Positions 37,672 to 49,196 are shown, numbered from the stretch's first letter. The stretch is 64,000 nucleotides of DNA from Lomentospora prolificans (GCA_029532625.1 JARFXM010000001.1:868001-932000), one strand, 5' to 3'. Made by a program: numbers and translations. The notes: generated from the sequence alone by a model not told the origin.

Positions 37672-38781
37672 TGGGGCTGGGACCTGTATTGGTCTACTCA
37701 GATAGACGATTGGCGCTCTGGGGAGTGTCTACTAATAGCGGTCATTTAGAGGCGGCATTTTAATCTACATGCATCACGATCTGATTCTACAATTCGAATG
37801 AGGCGCCAAGAGACTTGATCACCAAGCCTTAGCTTCCCCGGGCCTCGCCTCGCAATAGCGAGTATGCCACCTAGCGCTTCACCAGGACAGCAAAGTGAAC
37901 GGAACAAAGAAATATTACCTTTGTTGAATGTCTTCTCTAGCACTTGTCAAGAAAACTCTACGCTCCAGAGCCGCCAAACACTTGTCCGGGAAAGACTTAG
38001 CTCTAGCAGAGGGATAAAGTGTGACAAGAATAATCTGACCCCAAAGCAAAGGCAACACTGAATATTATTATTCGTCCACTCACATCTGGCACCGTGGATG
38101 TCGATGTATTCATCGATCGTCTGTAAGCAAAGCCGTACGAAGAGGGAAAACGGGGAAAGGAAAAGATGTGAAACATACCGTCCGTCTCAACCTGAATAAG
38201 TGTCGAGGGCGAAGCCTCAGACTTTCATGTTATGTATGGTAATTCGTCTTGAATCCTGGTCCTGGAATGCCTTTAGATCGTGGTGTCGTAGTATATCAAT
38301 CCGAGATTAGATATGCCTGGGATGGCAGTCTTTGATATTATATATTGGTAAACTTGTGTTCTCGATCACTCTCCTAGATTGCGTGTATCTGTTCCAAACT
38401 ATTATTAGTCCAAAAAAAAAAAAAAAAAAAAAAAGAAAACGGGCAAGAATTGTCCTGACCACCAGAGGGAGCTTCGCCATATCCCTCATCTCGACTAGGC
38501 GCACCGACCCTCTCCTCGTCGGAGGTATACCACGCGCTAGAACCTAGAACCCGAAGAAGTCCCAACTCTGCTTCGTACGGCCAGGTGCGCTGGTGATGTC
38601 CTAGTCAAAAGCATGTCGTGCTTTGCCTAGATGTCCGCGCCATGTTAGAACCCGAAGAAAGCCCGCAGTCTGACTCGTACAGCTAGGCGCATCCACCATG
38701 TCAACTTCGAAACTCTTAGGAGATCTAGAGCCCCGCTGCCTTGATACCTACTATGGCTCTCCCCCTCTCTAGGTATCCGCA
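37672..38781. other. intergenic spacer
   Basis: Lies between the 3' ends of the TPR gene and the small minus-strand gene at 38782. It contains a poly-A run at about 38411-38434 and two similar segments near 38546-38580 and 38646-38690 (ACCCGAAGAA...TCGTAC). No gene seen. Confidence 0.5.
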
Positions 38782-39126
38782 TCAGCGAAACGATGGGGAA
38801 ACGCCTTCTCGGCCCATCGCCGTCGCGCAGCGCAAAAGTACTTCATCGTAACAGAAAGCGAAATCGTCCGGCCTGCGCAGGACGTCGATGGCCTTGGTGG
38901 GGAGCGGCTCGTCCTCCGGCATCTTGGCGGCCCGCAGCGCGTTGAAGGCGATGAGGAGGGCGCCTTCTGGAAGTTGGCGCAGGGGGGCGTAGGCGGGAGG
39001 AGAAGGGGTAATAAGGGGGCAGACTGGGCTGGTGCTGGTGTGGAGGAGGGTCTCGAGGTGGGTGAAGTGGCGGGAGTCGTTTGCGTGGGAGAGGGTGTGA
39101 AGTGGGTAAAGGCTGGGTTGGGCCAT
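38782..39126 (-). CDS. small protein of unknown function (114 aa)
   Basis: Intact single-exon frame with an excellent initiation context (GCCACCATGG) and strong C preference at third codon positions, so I take it as real. The protein begins with a polar, His-rich segment (MAQPSLYPLHTLSHANDSRH) and ends in an alternating helical part (LPEGALLIAFNALRAAKMP, then KAIDVLRRPDDFAFCYDEVLL). No signal peptide, membrane helix or known domain is seen. A TG/CA microsatellite and a pyrimidine-rich stretch lie directly upstream. Function unknown. Confidence 0.6.
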   Translation of the reverse strand: MAQPSLYPLHTLSHANDSRHFTHLETLLHTSTSPVCPLITPSPPAYAPLRQLPEGALLIAFNALRAAKMPEDEPLPTKAIDVLRRPDDFAFCYDEVLLRCATAMGREGVSPSFR

Positions 39127-39224
39127 GGTGGCAAAGGTTTGGACGTGTATGTGAGTCCTTTACGTGGTGTACGGGCGTTGGCGTTGGTGTGGATGGTGAG
39201 AGTAGAGGCGGATGGTGTATGTAT

Positions 39225-39230
<6 letters not shown>

Positions 39231-39257
<27 letters not shown>
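39231..39257. repeat. (TG)n microsatellite
   Basis: About 13 TG copies, preceded by imperfect TATG units from 39216, in the upstream region of the small gene at 38782-39126. Confidence 0.95.
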
Positions 39258-39260
<3 letters not shown>

Positions 39261-39709
39261 TGATGATGGAGAGATTGAATCGGATATTGCAATCATCTGG
39301 CACTTAAAATACACACATGGCTCAAGGAAACACAATGCCTTTCTTCGCAAAGCAACAAGGGGCATTCAGGACCACCATGGATTCAATTGTTTCTCCCAGG
39401 AAGCTCGTTAAGCTGTTCCCGAAGCTGGAATGGGTCCTTGATGGTGTCCTTGTCTTGACATGTTTCGACCACGAGGGACGGCATATCGCCGTCTATCGTT
39501 CTTTCAAGCTTAGACTAGTCGGGTGATCTTGGAATAGGCCATTGTAGAGATACTCCATATAGATCCCTCGAGGCACATGAAGTGATCACGTAGTTGATAT
39601 ACACATAAGGTAGCACCATGGATGGCACCGGTGTACATAATGAAGTAGCCGCTACCTCCGACCCAACCCGGACAATGAAACACAGAATGCCATTGTCCTC
39701 ACAAACCCT
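39258..39709. other. intergenic spacer
   Basis: Between the small minus-strand gene and the end of the solute-binding-protein gene. No supported gene. Confidence 0.55.
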
Positions 39710-40693
39710 CTACTCGCCAAGAGTCAGACCGAGAGCCTCCTCCAGTATACTGGTATCAACCAGCGCCACAATCTCCTCCTCACTCAACTCATCCCTCCTC
39801 GCAACCTGCGCAACCCACGGATCCTCCACCCTCAACACATCCAAGATATCCCCAGCCAACGTACCTCTCCACCCGTGAATGCTCCAAACCTGCTCAATGA
39901 CGTCCGCCTCTGACCCCATAGCGTTCGCAACGCGCTGATACAGCTCCGCCGTAGGCTCCTCACGAAATACCCTCTGTGCCTCGTGGAGAGCCTTGACAAA
40001 CTCGACAATCTGCGCACGCGTCTCTGGGTCCGCCAACTTCGTAGCCGTGCTCTGGAGGTTCACAATCTCGCGATACACCGACCTGTCCTGGAATATGACG
40101 GCATCGTCGCCGAGCTCGTTGACGGCGAACTGAGGCGTGGGCTCCCAGAGCGCAATCGCGTCGATGGTCCCGTTGACGAGCTGCAAGGGTAGCGAGTTCC
40201 TCGCACAAGGCGCCTTGAGGCACGTTTCGCCGTATGTGAGCTCGTAGTCGTTAGCCTCCAACCCTGCCGTACCGAGATACTTTTCTACAAAGTACGCGGC
40301 CGTCGTGGTGGGTATCGTGCCAATCTTCTTTCCCTTGAGGTCCTCCAGCGTCTCTATGCCGGCGTTTCGGTTAGCGACGATGCGGTAGTACGTCTCCGTC
40401 ATGGTGTAGATGATGCGCAGGTCTTTGTTCCGGCCGTAGCTCTTGAGAGAGGGGATCTCCGCGTTCGTGCCGAGCGCTACGGTGGGATCTGAGAGGAGGG
40501 CTGCGATACCACCTTCGACAATCTCAGCGGAGCCCGAGTAAAAGTCTTCGATGGCGATGCGGCCGGGGGTGTGTTCGATTGTCATGACGTCGCTGGCGAT
40601 TTTGAGCATGGGTTTCTCGCCGGAGCTGGGTTCAGACTCATCCTGGGCTAGAGCGGCCAGGATGAGGCTGGCAGAGTAGTATAGTCGCTTCAT
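39710..40693 (-). CDS. secreted NMT1/SsuA-like periplasmic-binding-type protein
   Basis: Single-exon gene of 327 residues. A leader (MKRLYYSASLILAALAQ) marks it as secreted or vacuolar. The rest has the type II solute-binding fold of the NMT1/THI5/SsuA group: the early IEDFYSGSAEIVEGGIAALL block, the LRIIYTMTETYYRIVANRN strand pair, the hinge with ETLEDLKGKKIGT, and a second lobe around NGTIDAIALWEPTPQF. Two Cys (in GETCLKAPCAR) could form a disulphide. Bacterial relatives deliver nitrate, sulphonate or taurine to ABC importers, and fungal NMT1 makes the thiamine pyrimidine from its own His and PLP. This copy has a signal peptide and no transporter beside it, so an extracellular ligand-binding or scavenging role is only inference. 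The intronless structure and fold are compatible with ancient bacterial origin. Confidence 0.72.
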   Translation of the reverse strand: MKRLYYSASLILAALAQDESEPSSGEKPMLKIASDVMTIEHTPGRIAIEDFYSGSAEIVEGGIAALLSDPTVALGTNAEIPSLKSYGRNKDLRIIYTMTETYYRIVANRNAGIETLEDLKGKKIGTIPTTTAAYFVEKYLGTAGLEANDYELTYGETCLKAPCARNSLPLQLVNGTIDAIALWEPTPQFAVNELGDDAVIFQDRSVYREIVNLQSTATKLADPETRAQIVEFVKALHEAQRVFREEPTAELYQRVANAMGSEADVIEQVWSIHGWRGTLAGDILDVLRVEDPWVAQVARRDELSEEEIVALVDTSILEEALGLTLGE

Positions 40694-41374
40694 TGCAGCA
40701 GTCTAAAGAAGCTCTTCAACTGACGACTATTAGTGTCTAGCGAGATAACCCTTAGTAAACGGAGGAGCATGAGTTGAACCAGACATGGCCTTGAGGAACG
40801 GGGGGATGGAAACTATCCATGTCCTCCCGCCATACGCTTCCGCTTGTACACAATAAATTAGAGTTACAATGAAGCCTCGTCAGCTCTATCGTCGCTTCGT
40901 CTTGCTAATAGGTTCCGTGAGATTGCGCCAGCGCCCTCTGAGCCGCATATCCGATTAAAACCCGGCCGATTGGGTCTATTCGGTGCTCTCTTTGTGCCGC
41001 GCATGCGTAAGTCGGGATGCCATTCGCTCGATAAGGAAAGTATTTACCCGGAGGCGACATGACATGATGTGGATTGAGGCATTGAAACGAGATTTGGGAC
41101 GGTTTCTATGAAATAAACGGAGCCGTCCTGATATTAAATCAGTGGGGGTTCTCACCCCCCACCAATGTTTTAAGATTTATACCCCCGTCTATGCGTTAGT
41201 TGTCCATCAAAATGCCGAATGGATGCATGCCTCCCCAAACGTAGGCAATGCAGGATGCTATTAAACGATACCATCGTCGATGCTCAGTATAATGCGATTT
41301 CATGGGCACCCTCGTAATCCTCGTCTATAACTCCTAAATTGGTCATTCCTCGCGCCCTCCGTTTAACTGCTGCC
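40694..41374. other. intergenic spacer
   Basis: Upstream region of the solute-binding gene and 3' region of the DUF1308 gene. It holds a short inverted repeat near 41143-41162 (GGGGGTTCTCACCCCCC). No gene seen. Confidence 0.6.
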
Positions 41375-42994
41375 CTAGCTATTCTTTGGCTTCGCCGCAA
41401 GCCTCCTTCCAAACGGTGCCATCCACACGTGGAACGCATTCGTTGCCTTCTTATCCTCGTTGTCGGGGTCATCCAAGATTTGGTTGAGTAAATTCATGAC
41501 CTGCCGATTCGAAGTGATTGTCGTCTGTTCGTGTACCCAGCCCTGCAAAATAGCCGAAATATTCATCGACTTGAACTTGTTCTCGTCCAGGTTGGGTATC
41601 ATGCGCGGCAAGGCGCCCGCCTCAACTAATGCCATGACTTCGTCATGTGTTGGTGTTTTTACAACCTGAATTGGTAGTTGGAGATCGTCGGGCACTGGGT
41701 GAACGGACAGTTTCTGGAACTCTTTCAGAAGCGCTTTCCTCTCCGCCTCAGAAACATCTGTGCTGGGGTTATCCTCGGGAATGAGGATTTTAGCGCGGGA
41801 AACCTCCGTCTCGGTTCCTATATCGAGTACAGTGTTCCGGAAATTTACCGCCACCTCCTCGGTGCAGACAAGCTTGCGGCCGCTCAAGGCTGGGTATATA
41901 TTCTTGGGCAGCCGTGGACCATTCTTTCGCTCGTCGTCCAAGTCCTCCTTGATCCTGGCCTCGTGCCTTGACTCAAAACTGTCCGGACTAAAATGCGCGG
42001 TATCTGAACCCAGGTTGAAAAGAATTGTGCAATCGAGGTTCAATACGGGTGTAAACGTGAAATCCTCCCGAGGGAGCAACCTCAGCAAGATCTCTTCTAG
42101 AGGAGGCTCATCTGGATCGGCAGCCAATATTTCCGGCCCGCACTGGACTGTAAGAGTAATGTTGTGTCTCTTTCCCAGTCCGCGAATGATGTTGATAAGC
42201 GCGTCGACGTGGCCGTTCTCTCCCTCAGTAATTTTTGGGAGCAATATACGCACTCGCGGTGTTCGGTAATGGTATCGGCCCGCACGAGAAACGGAGGCGG
42301 CGGCGATGAGATCACGAATCATCTCTATGGCTTCCATACCTGAATCCTCGTGGTCGACAATCTCGATCCCGGGCTCACCTTCGTCGACGTCCCAATCCCA
42401 TCCGGCATTCGTCATCTGAAACACAAGCCTTCTGGGATCGGCCGTAATCACTTTGATCCACTCGGCGCCGTTATCTACCATTGCGTCCACCTTGGTCAAG
42501 TTACGTTTGGAACCTTCTTTCACGGGCTTATGAGCCACCGGTACCTCAACCTCGCGCAATGCCGCTATCAATCCGCGCTGCTTCTTTATGACAGCCCAAA
42601 GGATATCGTAAAACGTGATATTTAAGCAAGACAGCCTGGTAAAAGCTCGACTTTTCTCAAGGTCATCCTTGGCGTTTTTGAATTCCTCAAGATACTTCTC
42701 AGCACCTGAGTTCTCACGCTTCAGCTGTCGCGTAAGGTTTCCGAGGATTATCTTGGGCTTCACAAGACGTAGGCTATGCGGCTGATCTACGCTTTCATTT
42801 GCGGCGGCATGGAGTTCCAACAGGCGCGCGGTCTCTCGCAGGATCTCGTCCGACACAGAGATGGCGTCGCGAGCGAGCTTTTCAGCGATGGGACCTCTAT
42901 CAACGTCATGGTACCCCTTGGGGCCTTCGTAGGCGGCAGAGTCTGGGGTTAAAGCCGTGCGGCCTGACGGGGTGTCGTCGCCTGTGGAGCTCAT
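41375..42994 (-). CDS. DUF1308 / C7orf25-like (UPF0415) protein
   Basis: Single exon of 539 residues. The long helical N-terminal half (about 30-150) is followed by VDAMVDNGAEWIKV, then a C-terminal domain with RKLVCTEEVAVNFRNTVLDIGTETE and NISAILQGWVHEQ near the end. The order of these blocks fits DUF1308, the family of human C7orf25, conserved in eukaryotes and of unknown biochemical role; the C-terminal part has been proposed to be nuclease-like, but I see no certain catalytic set. Start chosen at the ATG giving MSSTGDDTPSG; the frame is open for another 22 codons but only a GTG would start there. The protein should be cytosolic or nuclear. Confidence 0.8.
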   Translation of the reverse strand: MSSTGDDTPSGRTALTPDSAAYEGPKGYHDVDRGPIAEKLARDAISVSDEILRETARLLELHAAANESVDQPHSLRLVKPKIILGNLTRQLKRENSGAEKYLEEFKNAKDDLEKSRAFTRLSCLNITFYDILWAVIKKQRGLIAALREVEVPVAHKPVKEGSKRNLTKVDAMVDNGAEWIKVITADPRRLVFQMTNAGWDWDVDEGEPGIEIVDHEDSGMEAIEMIRDLIAAASVSRAGRYHYRTPRVRILLPKITEGENGHVDALINIIRGLGKRHNITLTVQCGPEILAADPDEPPLEEILLRLLPREDFTFTPVLNLDCTILFNLGSDTAHFSPDSFESRHEARIKEDLDDERKNGPRLPKNIYPALSGRKLVCTEEVAVNFRNTVLDIGTETEVSRAKILIPEDNPSTDVSEAERKALLKEFQKLSVHPVPDDLQLPIQVVKTPTHDEVMALVEAGALPRMIPNLDENKFKSMNISAILQGWVHEQTTITSNRQVMNLLNQILDDPDNEDKKATNAFHVWMAPFGRRLAAKPKNS

Positions 42995-43987
42995 GGCATG
43001 CGCGGGCGGCCGAGGGGTATATTCGACGGGACAGAATGAATAATGGTTGAAAATTTGCACAACAGTGTTGAAAATAGAATGAATAAATCATGTACACGAA
43101 AAGAAGAGAACCAAGAAAACCTCCCGAGCTAAGGAAAGATGTGGCGGGCTGGCGCCTAGGAATGACAGGTTTGCATGGAGACTAGCAGAATGTGAATCAC
43201 TGTCGTTGGATGTGGGGTGTGCCTCATTAGGTAATGAGACACAAGCCAAAGCCGGCTGGCAACAGTTCAGATGTTGCTGATAACCCAGTGTCACCTGCCA
43301 GCCACTGCCAGCTGCAGACACCCATGCCATGTTTGATGCATGCATCTGTGCAACGACCATGGCATTTGCCATAATACAATATAAGATGTACAAAGTCAGG
43401 TACCTACACTGTTCATGCCGATGGCTGCGTTTGACCTGGGATATTTTTCAGAAATTTTGCGCCTTTGAATTGACCGAAGGGCATCAAAGCTACCACTAGT
43501 CCTTGATGCTCAGTAATGTCTGGCGAGGGTTGCCATCGAATGAAGGGAGTGGGCTAGGATCCATGCTCCAACCAGGACGGGGACATTCCAGGGATATGGA
43601 TAACACTTGTTTCCAAGTACCTCAGTACCTGCTACCCAGGCCATTATCTCTTTGAACCTATAATAGCTCTCCCTTATTAAAGGGAACAAGTTAACCTTTC
43701 GACTTGAAAGCATAACGCAGCTAACTATATTCGCTCGGGAAACTCTTTGATAAAGAGAACTACTGGAGGAGAAGGCTCTTATAGATACTAATGCCATTGT
43801 TGAACCTCTACGAGGGTTTCCGGGATTTCGTGTTTAGAAGAATGGACTCCCTCGTCCTCCCGTCAGAACATCAAATCGCACATTTCGCATTTCTGTTCTC
43901 GAGCAACACATCAGCTTACTTGGATTATAACCTTGGCGGGCGTCAAGGCGCCTGAAACCTCAGACAGCCCCAACATATCGGTAACCG
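42995..43987. other. intergenic region before the decayed gene
   Basis: Mostly the promoter of the DUF1308 gene. From about 43791 a plus-strand frame (MPLLNLYEGFRDFVFRRMD...) runs to a TGA near 43955 and may be the first, already disconnected, exon of the decayed gene that follows. Confidence 0.4.
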
Positions 43988-44811
43988 CGACGATTTCTAA
44001 ACATCCTGGCCGACGCCAACGAACAGATTTCCAACCTTCTTGACACTCTGACCTCTGTGGAGCTCGATACAAGCCAGGGCGCACGAGCTCAGGACGACGA
44101 AACTACATCGGCCACCACTTCGGATCTGGAGAAACACGAGCCTTACAGCAATGTAGAGTTCCCCGAACTAGTCTCCGACGCCGTCAAAGAGGGCAACGAC
44201 TACCGACTGAAACTCTCTCACGCGGATCAACACATGTGCAAGAACTTTGACACAGACAATGAATACATTACGGACCGGGACGAGGATATCGCGAGACATA
44301 GATGCATCCGCTTCGATAATACCCTGATAACAGACCTCTGGATCCCCCCAGTCTCGCTTTCCAACCCCGACCACGGCTTGGACGACAAAGACAAAAGAGT
44401 ACAGCTGAGCCTTTTTCCAGCTGGTTAACCTCGAAGAAGAGTGCCACAACGCGGCCCGCCGAACGGACCTGATCCGCGACAGGGTCGATTTGCAGCTGGG
44501 CATTGCCACCCGCGCTGCGGTCGATTACGAGGTTGAATCAGAGAGATGGTACGACTGCGAGCAAAAGGTTTTGACAATACTCAAGGAGCTAGATACCGCT
44601 AGTTAGGAACCTGAGACGCTCATCCGGTTTATCAATTTGGCTTCGACGAAGCTCGCGACGTTCCAGCTCAAATCTCGGCCGCCTTATTACCTTTAGGAGC
44701 CGTCGTGAGAAGCTGCTTGATGACAGTTTTGACCACTGGGAAAGGGAGCGGAAGACGTTGGTTGAGACGGTTGAGGAGATTAGGGCCAGAGCCGGCACGG
44801 TAGACGCTTAA
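43988..44811 (+). pseudogene. decayed gene for a charged coiled-coil protein
   Basis: Coding-like sequence continues for about 820 bases but in broken frames. Frame one runs from about 43988 to the TAA at 44426 (ILADANEQISNLLDTL..., then ...DIARHRCIRFDNTLITDLW). From about 44415 the coding signal moves to another frame (FQLVNLEEECHNAARRTDLI ... ILKELDTAS) that stops with TAG near 44605, continues in the same frame to a TAG near 44697, and finishes in a further piece (KLLDDSFDHWERERKTLVE...ARAGTVDA) at 44811. The product would have been helical, acidic and coiled-coil. No family is recognised. At least one frameshift and two stops make function unlikely. It marks the left edge of the accessory block. 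Confidence 0.55.
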
Positions 44812-45403
44812 CTAGGTCAAGAAGGTCAAGAAACGGGCGAGAGAGACGCTATCGGACAATTGGGGTACGTGCTCGTCTTAAGGTAAGCTATTTCATTCAC
44901 AAGTCTAAATTATGACATGGGCGAAGGAAATTTAGATCCTTGTAGAACTTGTTTCGTTTGCAGTGCTTCCTGTAGTGTTGTGCCAGGCATAGGTGTGGCC
45001 TTTATTGGGCGTTTACTCGTTGATTTGGAGCACAAAATGTATCCTAAATCTCTGTGCTCGTTGAGATCTTCAAGAAACTTGATTTCGAGGCCAACTACAT
45101 TCAGCTTTTCCTTATTTATCAATTCTCCCTTTGTGCCTGCCCATCAATTCAACACCCGAAGTGTAAACTATATTCTCTTCCATACCGTTATTGAAGTGCC
45201 ATGACGAAGGAAGGAATCCATCCACCTTTTCTGGCTGGAGCAGGGGTCGGGTGAGGATCTTAATAGTCAGCCTCGTTGTACCTGTACGGACGCCTTGTAA
45301 CTCGATCCTCGCAAACGATTGTGGCAACCTGTGTCGCTGTTGCCTTGGTTTCACAACCGGCGGCCCACAGTGAACCCTTGCGGAAACCAAGGCACTCACT
45401 GTC
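44812..45403. other. spacer between two gene remnants
   Basis: No gene seen in this 590-base stretch. Confidence 0.55.
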
Positions 45404-45793
45404 GTGGCCGCCCTCGTCATAAAATCACAGAACCTCCTCGTACACTCACACACCCTCCAGACCCAGCTAACTCAAACTTCATCCCCCTCTTCAATTCAAC
45501 CCTCACTAGATCTCACTGGCCTGCCCACTGAGGTCCTAAGTCACATCCTCGGCCACCTTAGCGAGTCGGAGGACCCCGAGTGGGATCCCGATACAATCAA
45601 TTTCACGCCCATCCTCAAAGCGCGTCTCGTCTGTCATCAAAGGAACACGGTCACAAGCAGGCACCTTTTCAGCACCGTATGTCTCCAGCACGACGACATC
45701 AACGAGTTTCAGCGATGGCGGCATATGAAGAAGAGGGACACGCTGACGCAAGCCGCCAAGCGTGTCATGGGCGCTGATGGCAGCTGTTCGTGA
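45404..45793 (+). pseudogene. F-box protein remnant
   Basis: A frame open from about 45374 to the TGA at 45793 contains a recognisable F-box start (LDLTGLPTEVLSHILGHL) followed by KARLVCHQRNTVTSRHLFSTVCL and FQRWRHMKKRD, the usual order in fungal F-box proteins that link Skp1-Cullin ligases to targets. There is no ATG before the F-box in this frame, and after about 70 further residues the frame ends, while intact relatives carry several hundred residues of substrate-binding repeats. I therefore call it a truncated remnant; an upstream exon with a start is possible but I did not find one. Confidence 0.55.
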
Positions 45794-46199
45794 CAGGCAA
45801 TAGGCAGCACACTGGAAATCGATGCAAAATACAAGGCTTAAAAATAAATGCATTTTCTGCTGCGCATTGTAGCCATCATTTTTAGTCCATGGTCTCATCT
45901 CATCCACACGGGTTGGGGCAGCGATGCATAAACACCCTAATATAGGCAATGCCCACCAATGATTGGCAGGCATTCATATATGGTACTTGGACTTCGAAAG
46001 ACTTATATCGACCACGTAACACATTTAATCCCTTGTGGCAGCTTCCAGTACCAGCAGAATTGCCGTCGCCATAGTCCGGGTAAAAGTAAACCGGAGCGTC
46101 GCCGAAAGGAGAAAATCGGGGGTTGACACAATTTCTGATGACCTTTGCAATTCACGAAAATGAGGGATTTCTCAAACGTCGTCGTTTTCAAAGCTCAAG
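45794..46199. other. intergenic spacer upstream of the first flavoenzyme
   Basis: Likely promoter of the gene at 46200. No other feature seen. Confidence 0.55.
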
Positions 46200-48036
46200 A
46201 TGGGGTTAGGTCGAATGCTTGGTAGCTTACTATCCTTCGCTGTAATAGTGGTTACGGCTCAGTCTAGTCGATGCAAGCCAATCCCCGGAGACGAGCAATG
46301 GCCAGCCGAAGCCTCGTGGGGCGCACTGAATGAAACTCTTGGTGGCCGGTTGATTGCTACCATACCTGTTGGGAGCGTGTGCCATAGCGGAGGTGATTTC
46401 GATGGCCACTACAATGTGACAGAGTGTGTTATTTTGAGATCGGTGTGGAACTACGCTCAGGCGCAGTAAGTCAAAGATTCTCCCGGTGGCTCAGCGTAAG
46501 ACTAACGTGGAGTTCTAGTTTTCCATTTCCTGGGGAGGTCAGTTGGCCTTTTGCTCAAGGATGCGATCCGTACCCGCCGATGAACAAGACTTGTGAGTTA
46601 GGCAAGTACGTCAGTTATTCTATCAATGTCGAGGGAGCTGAGGACGTCATTGCCGGAATTGAATTTGCAAAGGCGAATGATGTCCGACTCGTAATCAAGA
46701 ATACCGGACACGAGTAAGTTCTGTTGGATACCCATAATAATATTACATACACTCCGAGTCTAAACAAGTCAAAAGTTATCTGGGCAAATCTACTGGTAAA
46801 GGTGGCTTGGCACTTTGGACGCACAACCTAAAATCCACCGAGATAATCAAAAACTACGAATCCGACTACTACAACGGTCCGGCCTTGAAGCTCGGAGCCG
46901 GCGTGCAAGGCTGGGAAGCGTACACTGTTGCGAACGACAATGGATACATGGTCGTCGGAGGGACATGCTCAACCGTCGGCATAGCCGGAGGCTACACCAT
47001 GGGCGGGGGTCACTCCACGCTGAGCAGTCTGTACGGACTAAGCGCCGACAACGTACTGGAATGGGAAGTTGTCACTGCGGAAGGGGAACATCTCATAGCC
47101 AGTCCTGTGGAGAACCAGGATCTATACTGGGCTTTGAGCGGAGGAGGAGGCGGCACTTTTGGCGTCGTCCTTAGCATGACGACGAGACTCCACAAGGACA
47201 GGCCGATAGGTGGAGCTCATTTGCAGTTCAACGATGATGAGGTTGGCCACGACGCTTTCTGGGAGGCGATCGGGGCTTTTCACAGTATCCTTCCGCCTAT
47301 CTTGGCGCAGGAGACTTCAATGCTCTACTCCATTTACAACAACTCATTTAGCATCTTCAGTCTCACGGCCGCCGAAAAGTCTACCACGCAAGTACTTGAG
47401 CTCCTCCAGCCATTGTTTGACGAGTTGGACCAGAGAGGCGTGCCGTTTGCCGTCCAGGCAAATGAGACACCAAACTTCCTGGAGCATTTTGTCGGTGACT
47501 TCGGGCCCCTACCTTATGGCTTCTTCAGCGCCGGCCAAGTGACGTCGAGCCGACTCATCCCTCGCTCGGTTTTCCAAGACCCGGAAGCGAACGCCGCAGT
47601 AACACAAGTCCTCCGCGAAGGGACCGCCAGCGGCGACTTCTTCTTCGCGTGCCAGGCCCTGGACCTAAGCAAGAATGTCTCGGTCGCTGCGAATGCCGTT
47701 CTCCCGGCCTGGAGGGCAGCGGCGTCCCATTGCATTGTTGTCGGGTTATGGGATTTTACTGGGCCGCGGGAGAAAATGGAAGCTATGGAGGGTGAGCTAA
47801 CGGACGGGATTTCGCCGCGGTTGGAGGCGGCTACGCCTGGTTCGGGGACGTATTTGAATGAGGCGAATTTCAGGCAGAAGGACTTCCAAGGACACTTTTA
47901 TGGGGAGAATTACGAGAAATTGGTGGAAATTAAGAGGAAATATGATCCTGACGGGGTGTTTTATGCGGTTACCGCCGTTGGGAGCGAGGCTTATGAGGAG
48001 GACGAAGACGGTCGACTTTGCAGGACTGCGTCATAA
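46200..48036 (+). CDS. secreted BBE-type FAD-linked oxidoreductase (copy 1)
   Basis: Exons 46200-46465, 46519-46713 and 46776-48036 give 573 residues. A signal peptide (hydrophobic SLLSFAVIVVTA) leads into Cys-containing N-terminal segments. The PCMH-type FAD domain shows NTGHDYLG with H153 and GGTCSTVGIAGGYTMGGGHS with C218, the two residues expected to hold the flavin by a double covalent bond. The C-terminus has the berberine-bridge block (EANFRQKDFQGHFYGENYEKL then KRKYDPDGVFYAVTAVGSE). Such enzymes oxidise sugars, alcohols or alkaloid-like metabolites with oxygen, releasing peroxide; the substrate is unknown here. Both introns are placed by phase and homology; the second ends with AAAAG. 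A second BBE-type gene at 59352-61081 is not a recent duplicate, as intron positions and key blocks differ. Confidence 0.9.
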
Positions 48037-49196
48037 ATTGGGGGTTATGTCTTGGAATTCCAACCCTTCAATATTGACTAACATTTTGTTTTGTTGATGG
48101 ATCTTGTTTATTTACTTGGGCAATATGTGGCTCGGGGTAGGTTAGGCTTGCTTCAACAAATATTAACAGATAAGCTAGTTTTTTGCAACCCTAGCCGGAT
48201 GTTTGCTTTTTCATGTCTCGAAGGACTCTCATACTCTTAGTATTATTAAATTGGGCAATCCTGAAATGAGGGAAAGCTCCAAGTTTACCATTCTCGTCAG
48301 CAAAAGCTCAGACATGTCAAACTGCATACATGCGTCGCAATTGAGAAATCCGGGTTCGTCCAGCTTTGTGGTCTGCCTATATAGAAAACCTCAGTTGCAA
48401 ATGGAGTGTATGGATCTGTTGGCTTAAGAGAATAGAGAACATCGTCAGACGGGCTGCCAGGGTCGAGCGAGGAAGGGTGATGGAGATCTCGAGACGTTCA
48501 AAACCCTGCTAAAAAGGTACAGGCTTTCTCTGGAATATAAGTAAGCTCAGAGATATGAGAGTCACATAGCTTCGAAATGGATGGTCGTGGTTGTAAAGTG
48601 TTGACCGAACACCTTAAAAAAAATAAAAGGCATCCGGTCTCATGCTCACCTCGTATCGCGTGGAAGAGTCTCGTCTCACATCTCTGGCGAATCAAGGCCG
48701 GCCGCTCTCCAGGTGTGCAGTGATGACATGCATTATTAGAGCTATTGCCCAACGTGGCCGGTCCTGGGCCGTCCGTCCACAGGGAAAGTGTTGATGGGTG
48801 GCCAGGCATCCCTCGCGGCTTGGCGATCAGTATTAATAGTAAAACACACACTTAAATACGAGGATTTGACTGCAGTTGCCTGGCATAAACTGGAGCGAAC
48901 CTATCACAGCGTCCTACCTAAATGCTCTGTCCGAGGCACCTAACTGACCTTCGAGATCAAGACCTGCCAGGCGCCCCTCCATGCGAAAAACGGATCGTCA
49001 GACGCAGTTTTGAGATCGACCTTGCTACTTTGTGGCGTCAAAAAAGCCGGAGACAATTTATCCAACGACGAAATCTAACCCGCAATTCAAACAGATATTC
49101 TAGAAGCATTTGTTTCTTCACTTCTTAAGTCATTGTCGCACTTGTAATTCAAGTGAGTTTTACTCTATCGACAGCTCGCCTGGGATTCCCAACGGG
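48037..49196. other. 1.2 kb intergenic region
   Basis: No convincing gene. Contains the 3' region of the flavoenzyme and the upstream region of the PLD/ankyrin gene. Confidence 0.55.
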
